A DNA stretch of 40,716 bases. Source: Taishania sp. Lineage in GTDB: Bacteria > Bacteroidota > Bacteroidia > Flavobacteriales_D > Crocinitomicaceae. Both the position numbers and the translations under genes were made by a program. The notes below the pieces were generated by a model. That model did no database searches. It was not told the DNA's origin and saw only the letters and a list, made by a program, of their open reading frames with translations. The stretch lies in assembly GCA_030150045.1 (NCBI GenBank), contig JASLGM010000034.1:1-40716 (forward strand), in the 5' to 3' direction. Shown piece by piece: positions 1-6,428 of the stretch (its first letter is position 1; every line of letters starts with the position of its first letter).

Positions 1-1
1 T

Positions 2-310
2 GTTGAATTTGTAAAACAATTTCCGCATACAATAATAAATATTCACCCTGCATTATTGCCAAAATTTGGAGGAAAAGGAATGTACGGAATGCATGTGCAC
101 AGAGCTGTAAAAGAAGCTAAGGAAAAAGAAAGTGGAATCACTATTCATTTGGTAAACGAACGATATGATGACGGAAAACAGTTGGCTCAGTACACTTGCT
201 CAATTGAAGAATCTGATACTCCGGAGGACATTCAAATAAAAGTGCAACAACTAGAACACCGCCATTTTGCTCCCGTAATTTATGACTACATCAACTTAAT
301 CAATAAATAA
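2..310 (+). CDS. purN: Phosphoribosylglycinamide formyltransferase, C-terminal part
   Basis: Transfers a formyl group from 10-formyl-tetrahydrofolate to GAR in purine synthesis. The open frame enters from the window's left edge at base 2, so the gene is partial and the first in-window start-like codon is not its start. The visible part contains INIHPALLPKFGGKGMYG, the formyltransferase active-site loop with the N-x-H-P-(A/S)-L-L-P signature, followed by a conserved H-x-H and the C-terminal helix region. The stop overlaps the next ATG by one base (TAATG), so it is probably translationally coupled to the MarC-type gene. The formate-transfer His of the N-I-H motif is present; the N-terminal GAR-binding half is outside the window. 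Confidence 0.93.
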   Translation, partial: VEFVKQFPHTIINIHPALLPKFGGKGMYGMHVHRAVKEAKEKESGITIHLVNERYDDGKQLAQYTCSIEESDTPEDIQIKVQQLEHRHFAPVIYDYINLINK

Positions 311-924
311 TGAATGCTATTTTATCTGAATTTGACATTACACAATGCCTAAAAGCAACAACAGTTCTTTTTGCTGTAATTGATATTATTGGTTCCGTGC
401 CTGTCATCATAAAAATTCAAGAAACTTCAGGAGATATTAGTCCAACTAGAGCAAGTATTGTATCTTTAGGAATTATGCTTGGCTTTCTGCTATTAGGAGA
501 AAGCATTCTAAATCTTTTTGGTGTGGACATCCGTTCATTTGCCGTAGCAGGATCTTTTGTTCTTTTCGCTCTCGCATTAGAAATGATTATGGGCTGGCAT
601 TTATTTAAAGATGAAGTAACAGGTAAAACAGCCAGTGTTGTTCCTTTAGCTTTTCCAATCATTGCTGGTGCTGGAGTAATGACAACCTTAGTTTCATTGA
701 AAGCGGAATATCAAACCATCAATATTGTACTTGCTGTTTTCATTAATATCATTATCATTTATACAGTACTGAGATTAACGAAAAAAATTGAAGCGATTTT
801 AGGACCTGGAGGAATTGCGATCATAAAAAAAGTGTTTGGAATCATACTTTTGGCTATTGCCATTAAACTATTTTCTTCTAATGCATCCGCTTTATACCAT
901 TCTTTAACCACAGAATTGAATTAA
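310..924 (+). CDS. MarC family integral membrane protein
   Basis: A 204-residue polytopic inner-membrane protein of the MarC/UPF0056 family, whose transport substrate is not established. Hydrophobic segments cover roughly residues 12-35, 48-68, 74-95, 110-130, 134-155 and 172-192, the six-segment pattern of the family. The VIDIIGSVPV stretch near the N-terminus and PLAFPIIAGAG around residue 115 match the two family signature loops. It overlaps the purN stop by one base and ends 13 bp before the next gene, so purN, this gene and the 938 gene are probably one transcript. The name MarC reflects history; a role in multidrug resistance is not supported. Confidence 0.9.
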   Translation: MNAILSEFDITQCLKATTVLFAVIDIIGSVPVIIKIQETSGDISPTRASIVSLGIMLGFLLLGESILNLFGVDIRSFAVAGSFVLFALALEMIMGWHLFKDEVTGKTASVVPLAFPIIAGAGVMTTLVSLKAEYQTINIVLAVFINIIIIYTVLRLTKKIEAILGPGGIAIIKKVFGIILLAIAIKLFSSNASALYHSLTTELN

Positions 925-937
925 ACCTCAAGAAATC

Positions 938-2995
938 ATGAAAATTAAATTCAAATACAAAATTAATCGACACCCAGATATCGAATCGGTTTTAGCTAAG
1001 CATAAAATCGAAGATGAAGTCGTTTTGGACTTGAATAATTTAGATGTCCTAACAGATATCGTTCATGTGTTTAGACCATCTTCAGTTAAGAAAAGAGTTA
1101 GCATAAAACCTCTGATCACTTTTTTAAGTGAACATCCTCATTATTGCAATCAATTCTCTTCGGAATTAAAACGCATTCTGAAACCTTTGACCATTCGTCC
1201 CTTACTGACCGAAGCAGGCATTTTACAGAACAGAGCGTTTTTGAAAGAATTAAAACGACGACTGATTGCTAAAGTACTCCCTCTAGAACCAGAGAAAAAT
1301 GAAATCGAATACTTTTTAGGCCAACTGTTCTTTTATTACAGTGATTATACTTGGGTAGTAAGAATTCCTCGTGATGAATTGGTACAATTATTTGAATTAC
1401 TACAATTCAAATCATTTTTCACACCGTATCACTCAAACAATTATTTGAGAGAACTTTTTCAGGCAAGCAATTTAATCACTCAACGTATTAGTGGTCGTGC
1501 TCTTGAGGAAGAAATCCTAGCGATGGTTCCTGAGTACGATTACGAAAATGGTCCGTTCCAAGCTATGGAACGTGCAGTAAGCAGAATTGAATACAGTTTC
1601 ATTATTCACAACAAGGGATGCATATTGAAGGAAGATGAGGCTTATCTAGAATTCTTGGAAAACTTTAAACTATGTAAAGCATTCTTAGATCAGGCATACA
1701 CCAATAGTTCTATTTATGGTATTTCAATGTCTGTCAACCACAATTTGATTCGACTTCGTCAACAACTTGATCGTTTGAAAAGATTAATGGAATTAATCGT
1801 CAAAGATGATTCAAAGAATGAAAATGAACAAAGCGTAGACTTTAGTTTGCAGCTTCTAAAGTATCATTCTACACGAAATGACATTGGGCAATTGATTAAA
1901 GAAAATACAGAAAATATTGCTTACGAAATCACTACACACACCGCAAAAACTGGAGAACATTACATTACAGATTCAGGAAAAGAATACCGTAAAATGTTGT
2001 TCGCCTCTATGGGCGGTGGTTTAATTGTTGGTTTTCTTTGTATTTTCAAACTCCTACTTTCAAATGTGGAAACAAGTCAATTTGGACATGCCTTCTATTA
2101 CAGCATGAACTATTCTATTGGTTTCATTGCTATCTATTTACTAGGATTTACACTCGCAACAAAACAACCTGCCATGACAGCGGCTGCTTTAATTCGTACT
2201 ATAGAAGAAGGTCGAAAAAACAGTAGTAACGGAAAAACAGATCACTATGCTTTTGCTGAGCTATTCTCTCGAGTATTTAGATCTCAGTTTATTGCTTTTG
2301 TCGGTAACGTAATCATTGCCTTTCCAGTCAGTCTTGCTGTGGTTTGGGGATGGTTCTTGCTAACGGGAAACAATATGGCTGCTGCAAAGGCGGACCATCT
2401 ATTAGAAGACATCAACCCTTTTATGTCTCCACTAATTTTCCATAGTGCTATAGCTGGAGTGTTCTTATTCTTGTCAGGCATTATTTCTGGTGAAATTGCC
2501 AATAGAAACAAACACTATAAAATCCCTTATCGTATTGCTGAACATCCTATCCTAAAACTAACGATTGGAAGGGAAAGTGCTTTAAAATTATCCAAGTGGG
2601 TGGAGAAAAAATGGGCAGGAGTATATTCCAACTTCTGGTTCGGTATTTTCATGGGAACTACTTCTTCAATAGGTATTTTCTTGGGGTTAAACCTCGATAT
2701 TCGTCACATCACTTTTGCTAGCGGAAACTTTGCAATGGGGCTGTTTGGTTCAAACTGGGAGGTACCACTTAGCATGATGATTTGGTGTTTCTTAGGAATA
2801 GGAATTATTGGATTAGTCAACTTCTGTGTCAGTTTTGCACTATCCTTATTTGTAGCTTTCAAATCTAGACAGATTCCAACTAGTGAATTAAAATTCTTAT
2901 CCAAAGCGGTATGGAAATACTTTAAAAAACGTCCATATGCGTTCTTTTTCCCTGTTAGACCATCTGAATATTTAAGAAATTTACACCAAAAATAA
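938..2995 (+). CDS. Gcr-type 'site-specific recombinase' family membrane protein
   Basis: A 685-residue protein that I recognise as the family labelled SpecificRecomb/Gcr (site-specific recombinase, Gcr, PF10136). Residues 1 to about 340 are soluble, helical and rich in charged residues. From about residue 350 to the end there are six or so hydrophobic segments (for example near 355-375, 385-405, 455-480, 505-525 and 620-650), ending in a basic tail with FFKRPYAFFF-like character. No tyrosine or serine recombinase catalytic motif (R-H-R-Y, or a resolvase Ser region) is visible, so the family name should not be read as a function. Real activity is unknown; a membrane role is more consistent with the sequence. 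It follows marC by 13 bp and is convergent with the MORN gene, 20 bp away. Confidence 0.8.
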   Translation: MKIKFKYKINRHPDIESVLAKHKIEDEVVLDLNNLDVLTDIVHVFRPSSVKKRVSIKPLITFLSEHPHYCNQFSSELKRILKPLTIRPLLTEAGILQNRAFLKELKRRLIAKVLPLEPEKNEIEYFLGQLFFYYSDYTWVVRIPRDELVQLFELLQFKSFFTPYHSNNYLRELFQASNLITQRISGRALEEEILAMVPEYDYENGPFQAMERAVSRIEYSFIIHNKGCILKEDEAYLEFLENFKLCKAFLDQAYTNSSIYGISMSVNHNLIRLRQQLDRLKRLMELIVKDDSKNENEQSVDFSLQLLKYHSTRNDIGQLIKENTENIAYEITTHTAKTGEHYITDSGKEYRKMLFASMGGGLIVGFLCIFKLLLSNVETSQFGHAFYYSMNYSIGFIAIYLLGFTLATKQPAMTAAALIRTIEEGRKNSSNGKTDHYAFAELFSRVFRSQFIAFVGNVIIAFPVSLAVVWGWFLLTGNNMAAAKADHLLEDINPFMSPLIFHSAIAGVFLFLSGIISGEIANRNKHYKIPYRIAEHPILKLTIGRESALKLSKWVEKKWAGVYSNFWFGIFMGTTSSIGIFLGLNLDIRHITFASGNFAMGLFGSNWEVPLSMMIWCFLGIGIIGLVNFCVSFALSLFVAFKSRQIPTSELKFLSKAVWKYFKKRPYAFFFPVRPSEYLRNLHQK

Positions 2996-3015
2996 ATCCG
3001 AAGCTATGCGCCTAA

Positions 3016-4734
3016 TCAAGGTGTATAGCTAGGTCCTCTACTTGTAGCTCCTTCAATTACTTCCATTCCTTCAGAGAACTTCTTCTCCTTGCTTACTTTT
3101 CCTTTTTTATCGTACATCTTAAACGAACCATGTTTTAATCCATCTTTGTATTGAGTCTCTGACATGATTTTCCCTCGCTTATCAAACACAGTCATTGCAC
3201 CATTTAATTTTCCTTTTTTGTAATTAGACTCCACAGCCTTCAATCTACCTCCAGCATGGTAAGAAATCCATTTACCTTCCTTCAATCCTTTTTTGTAGGT
3301 TCCTTCTTCCATTACTTTTTGATCCATATCAGAGTAGGCAATGAATTTTCCATGCATAACACTTTCAAAAATGACTTTATTCTTGTTCCCTTCTTTATTA
3401 ATCTTTGAGACCTTCTTGATTACTTTATATGTTTTTACTTCGCGAACGTTTCCATTAGAAAAGTAATCTGTCCACGTACCTGTTTGTAATCCGTCCTTAT
3501 AAGAACCTGATTTAGTTAAGGCTCCTTTTGGATCGTGAGATTCCCACTTCCCTTCTAGCTTTCCAAGAGAAAAAGTGGATTTATTTTTTATCACACCATC
3601 GTCCCAGTAATTTTGCCAAACACCCATTTCTTTGCCTTTTTCATAGGCTCCTGTCATTAACAATCTACCATTCTCATAATAGGTATTCCAAATGCCAGAT
3701 CTTTCGTCTTCCTTAAAAGACCCAATCTTAAATTTAGATCCGTCTTTATAAAAATAGCTCCACTCTCCACTTTTTTTCCCGTCCGTATAGTTTGCATTAT
3801 AAGCCAATTCTCCTGTGGGGTAATTATAAATCCATTTGCCGTGCTGTAGCCCTTCTTTGAAAAAGCCTTTCATGTCAACTGTCGCAGCACTTGTGTACCA
3901 GGTCCACTCTCCAATTTTTTCTCCTTCAGCATATTCTCCTGTAATGTAGGGTTTTCCAGAAGCGTAATAATTAATGTAGGCCCCATGCAATAAATCATTT
4001 TTGTAATGCATTATTTTTTCAGGTCGACCGTCGTAAAAGGCGAAAAACCATTCCCCTTCTTTTCTTCCATGCTCAAAACTACCGGATATGGTTTTCTTTC
4101 CAGATGGATTAAACTCTTGAAACGGTCCGTTCTTCTCCCCATTGACATAACTATATTGTTCTTTTATTCGACTCAAACCATAAAAAGTAGTCATAGAACC
4201 AGTCCCATTTGTAATCGTTTGCGTGTGAGCTTCATCATCATTCCAATAGGACTCAATACGATTTACATCATTAACAACAATTTCTTCTGACTGAATATTT
4301 CCGTTCAAATAATACCTTTTCCATACGCCAATAGCTTTACCATATGTATATCTCCCTTCTGTTTCTAATTTCCCGTTTTCATAATACTGTCTATAAATAG
4401 AATCAGGTCGATCTAAGAAGAAAAACCCTTCTTGCTTTATTTTACCATTTGGATAAAAAAGCAAGACTTTACCATGCAATTTATCACGGTAGAAGTTACG
4501 CTCCTCCTCCACACGCCCCTCTAGATTATAATATAACCATTTACCGTGTTTCATGTAGGACTTTCCTGTTTTGTCCTCGAAATAAGTACCAACAGATTGA
4601 ATTTTAGTTTTGTTCTTATCGTAAAACGTACTCTCTTTTTTACTAAGATTTTCTTTTTTCACCACGTATTCTTGCTCTTGGGAATAAGAGAATATTGGAA
4701 ATAATAAAAACAGAAAAGCAAGGATGCGGAACAT
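3016..4734 (-). CDS. Secreted MORN/YwqK-type repeat protein
   Basis: A 572-residue protein with a signal peptide (hydrophobic residues 2-17 ending SYSQ) followed by about eighteen tandem repeats of roughly 23 residues. Their consensus is G-x-W-x-x-Y-Y-x-N-G-x-(L/I)-x-x-x-G-x-Y-x-x-G-x-x-x-G, which is the MORN_2 repeat found in the YwqK antitoxin family and in many Bacteroidota envelope proteins. The repeats should form a continuous beta-hairpin solenoid outside the cytoplasm. One repeat around residues 430-465 carries a lysine-rich insertion. No catalytic domain or T9SS tail is visible. There is no toxin-like neighbour, so calling it an antitoxin is unwarranted. It lies 56 bp downstream of the LysE-type gene on the same strand. 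Function is unknown; a structural or binding role is inferred. Confidence 0.85.
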   Translation of the reverse strand: MFRILAFLFLLFPIFSYSQEQEYVVKKENLSKKESTFYDKNKTKIQSVGTYFEDKTGKSYMKHGKWLYYNLEGRVEEERNFYRDKLHGKVLLFYPNGKIKQEGFFFLDRPDSIYRQYYENGKLETEGRYTYGKAIGVWKRYYLNGNIQSEEIVVNDVNRIESYWNDDEAHTQTITNGTGSMTTFYGLSRIKEQYSYVNGEKNGPFQEFNPSGKKTISGSFEHGRKEGEWFFAFYDGRPEKIMHYKNDLLHGAYINYYASGKPYITGEYAEGEKIGEWTWYTSAATVDMKGFFKEGLQHGKWIYNYPTGELAYNANYTDGKKSGEWSYFYKDGSKFKIGSFKEDERSGIWNTYYENGRLLMTGAYEKGKEMGVWQNYWDDGVIKNKSTFSLGKLEGKWESHDPKGALTKSGSYKDGLQTGTWTDYFSNGNVREVKTYKVIKKVSKINKEGNKNKVIFESVMHGKFIAYSDMDQKVMEEGTYKKGLKEGKWISYHAGGRLKAVESNYKKGKLNGAMTVFDKRGKIMSETQYKDGLKHGSFKMYDKKGKVSKEKKFSEGMEVIEGATSRGPSYTP

Positions 4735-4790
4735 AATTACAGAGATTTAATAACTTAAAAACGAAAGAAAAAAAGATTTGTTACATGAAA

Positions 4791-5435
4791 CTAGATAAAA
4801 CTTTTCCAGATAAGCACAATACCAAAGCAAACAAAAACAATGCCTATCAACTGATTCAGTGATCGCAGTAACTTCGTAGTAATAAACGGGCGCAATTGTT
4901 TGGCACCTAATATTTTCAAAACATCAACACTGAAAAATGTTCCAAGTATGATTCCAATAAAGATCATTTGCGTTTGTGCTGGGGACAAACCTTCCACTTT
5001 TTGAATATTCCCCAAGGTAAGGACAGAGAACCAATAAAAAATTACAAGTGGATTTGCCAAATTCAATAACAAACCCTTTAAACACAACTTGCTATATTCA
5101 CCCCACTCCATCTTTTCTCTCCTGTTATTAGAAGTAAAGTGGATTTCGCCAGGTTTCTTGAAAAAATTATAGGCCCCGTACATGATGAATAGCCCACCTC
5201 CAATTAACATCGCCACTTTTTCGCTAGAGCCTTCAGCAAGCATACTCACCTCTTTGTAAAAGATAAGGGCAATAGCAATGTACAAAATATCGGCGATAAA
5301 TACGCCAAGATTAAAGGACAATCCACCCCGCGCCCCTTTGCGAATGCTGGTTTCAATCAACACAAAGAAAGCTGGTCCCAACATAACGCTGAGAATAAAA
5401 CCGGTAACAATTGCCTTGAGAATAAGATGAAACAA
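4791..5435 (-). CDS. LysE/RhtB family amino acid exporter
   Basis: A polytopic inner-membrane protein of the LysE superfamily, which exports amino acids or related metabolites; the substrate cannot be told from sequence. The N-terminal helix carries the family signature ILSVMLGPAFF followed by a G-(A/G)-x-x-G-L-x-x-x-x-G turn, and five or six hydrophobic segments follow. I place the start at the TTG at 5435 (214 residues, usual family length). The longer frame, with ATG at 5501, adds 22 basic and aromatic residues not expected ahead of the first LysE helix, and that extension contains a clear -7 promoter box (5459-5466). An AAAGG lies about 9 nt ahead of the TTG. The ATG at 5501 remains the alternative. 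Confidence 0.85.
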   Translation of the reverse strand: MFHLILKAIVTGFILSVMLGPAFFVLIETSIRKGARGGLSFNLGVFIADILYIAIALIFYKEVSMLAEGSSEKVAMLIGGGLFIMYGAYNFFKKPGEIHFTSNNRREKMEWGEYSKLCLKGLLLNLANPLVIFYWFSVLTLGNIQKVEGLSPAQTQMIFIGIILGTFFSVDVLKILGAKQLRPFITTKLLRSLNQLIGIVFVCFGIVLIWKSFI

Positions 5436-5458
5436 AATGGTATGCCTTTGATTTACTA

Positions 5459-5466
5459 CAAATGTA
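5459..5466 (-). promoter_or_regulatory. Bacteroidota -7 promoter box for the LysE-type gene
   Basis: TACATTTG on the minus strand matches the Bacteroidota -7 consensus TAnnTTTG. It lies 24 nt before the TTG start at 5435. No TTG at the usual 17-23 nt upstream was found, so only the -7 half is supported. The box is inside the longer open frame and argues against the ATG at 5501. Confidence 0.5.
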
Positions 5467-5570
5467 AGTTTTAACCTGAAAAAATGAAATCTAAATCGCA
5501 CTCAATTGGCTTTTTGATCTTTTTTTACCGAAAGATTCTTTTTTCCAACATTTATATCCCATAAGTTATT

Positions 5571-5578
5571 TACATTTG
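5571..5578 (+). promoter_or_regulatory. Bacteroidota -7 promoter box for the 5642 gene
   Basis: TACATTTG, a match to TAnnTTTG, lies 63 nt upstream of the ATG at 5642. This would leave a leader of roughly 55 nt that carries a perfect inverted repeat (5592-5617). No convincing -33 TTG is visible. Confidence 0.5.
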
Positions 5579-5591
5579 TACTTTCGAATGC

Positions 5592-5617
5592 ACACGTAAC
5601 CCGTTTTAGTTACGTGT
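5592..5617 (+). promoter_or_regulatory. 9-bp perfect inverted repeat in the leader of the 5642 gene
   Basis: ACACGTAAC (5592-5600) and GTTACGTGT (5609-5617) are exact inverse complements separated by 8 nt. The repeat begins about 14 nt after the -7 box and ends 24 nt before the start codon. It could be a leader hairpin or a repressor site. There is no T-run after it, so it is not an intrinsic terminator. Confidence 0.5.
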
Positions 5618-5641
5618 AAAAGTTATTAATGATATTAATGT

Positions 5642-6001
5642 ATGAAAACCGGATTAGCAAATAAGAAGTTAGACGCCATTATCCAATTGGTAGAAGAGAA
5701 AGGAATTGAAGCACCAACATTAGTTGCTGACTTGAAAGAGCTTCGTGAGGTTTCTTTGAAAGAACAAGACCCTTTAGTAACCAAAGTTTTGCGTCTTACT
5801 TACGAATTTCTTTCCGAAAGAAATGCATTTGATGTAGAGGCACAATTCGACGAAGATGAAGATGGAAGTGAGTATCCACTAGAGGTAGAAGACAAAGAAA
5901 ACCTTTTATACTTATTGGAAATCTTAAAAAATGCTGATCACAAAATCAACCGTGAAGAGATTAAAGATTACCGCACTGCACTAAAAGCAGAGTTGTATTA
6001 A
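5642..6001 (+). CDS. Small acidic conserved-looking protein of unknown function
   Basis: A 119-residue soluble protein I cannot assign to a family. It has no signal peptide or membrane segment. It is predicted mostly helical, with an acidic central stretch (EAQFDEDEDGSEYPLEVED, about residues 66-84) and amphipathic helices at both ends. Coding is supported by its own -7 box, a structured leader and a strong intrinsic terminator just after the stop, so it is monocistronic. The start follows an AT-rich leader and no in-frame ATG lies upstream. A cytoplasmic partner-binding role is conceivable but purely speculative. Confidence 0.75.
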   Translation: MKTGLANKKLDAIIQLVEEKGIEAPTLVADLKELREVSLKEQDPLVTKVLRLTYEFLSERNAFDVEAQFDEDEDGSEYPLEVEDKENLLYLLEILKNADHKINREEIKDYRTALKAELY

Positions 6002-6021
6002 TCTTTCTTAATAATGTTTAG

Positions 6022-6048
6022 AAAGCTGTCTAATAGACGGCTTTTTTT
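6022..6048 (+). terminator. Intrinsic terminator of the 5642 gene
   Basis: Ten-pair stem AAAGCTGTCT / AGACGGCTTT (one G-T pair) with a 3-nt loop, running into seven T residues. It starts 21 nt after the stop codon. Confidence 0.85.
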
Positions 6049-6098
6049 GTGCCTTTTTCTCAACTATTCCAATAAATGATGTGCGAAAAATGATCCAT

Positions 6099-6241
6099 CA
6101 GCCCGGGCGGAAGACGATAGCTAAACAAAATGAAAAACGAGTGAACATTGAATTGCAACTGCGACCAAAGGGAGCACGTGGCAAACAATTCGTGAACCGT
6201 TTTACATGCGTTTACTAAAGTATGAAGACCGATAAAGGCTG
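6099..6241 (+). repeat. Structured intergenic repeat, module A, copy 1
   Basis: Closed by CAGCC (6099-6103) and GGCTG (6237-6241). Inside it, stem P2 pairs TGAAAAACG (6131-6139) with CGTTTTACA (6198-6206), 8 of 9 pairs. Stem P3 pairs TTGCAAC (6153-6159) with GTGGCAA (6178-6184), and TGC/GCA closes a loop GACCAAAGGGA. Conserved blocks shared with the other copies are GATAGCTAA, TGCGACCAAAGG, GCACG, TTTACTAAAG and GGCTGC. The length of 143 bp equals that of copy 2. No open frame explains it. It sits between two convergent genes, followed by module B. Confidence 0.85.
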
Positions 6242-6266
6242 CAAAAAAAAATCTTTTTCTTCTTGG

Positions 6267-6368
6267 GCGCTCCCCTCCAAGTTCCTTGGGGTCAGGCTAT
6301 TCGTTTTTAGTCCTCCCCTACCCAAAAAATGGGCAGGGATGCGGGCTAACCACTGCTATCCTTAGCGC
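6267..6368 (+). repeat. Structured intergenic repeat, module B, copy 1
   Basis: Closed by GCGCT (6267-6271) and AGCGC (6364-6368). Two internal hairpins differ in sequence from the other copies: CCAAG/CTTGG near 6277-6289 and CCCTACCC/GGGCAGGG at 6316-6338. Between them is the conserved block GGTCAGGCTATTCG, and before the closing arm CACTGCTATCC. It is preceded by a pyrimidine-rich run and TTGG. A perfect 7-bp hairpin (CCTTAGC/GCTAAGG, 6360-6377) overlaps its right edge in this copy only. The rest of 6378-6428 holds nothing I recognise. Confidence 0.85.
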
Positions 6369-6428
6369 GGGGCTAAGGCTATCACAACTAATTAAGGGAA
6401 ATAATTGCGCCAAGTATTCTTCATTTAA

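Noticed and set aside
4006..4290. Plus-strand frame of 94 codons
   Set aside because: Antisense shadow of the MORN repeat gene.
6267..6368. Module B hairpins read as intrinsic terminators
   Set aside because: No T run follows either hairpin, and conserved sequence continues past them in all four copies. Separate true terminators exist nearby in three of the four regions.
6099..6368. A/B repeat as a classical MITE
   Set aside because: The terminal complementarities are only 5 bp and belong to each module separately. No target duplication could be recognised at the ends, although one too degraded to see is possible.
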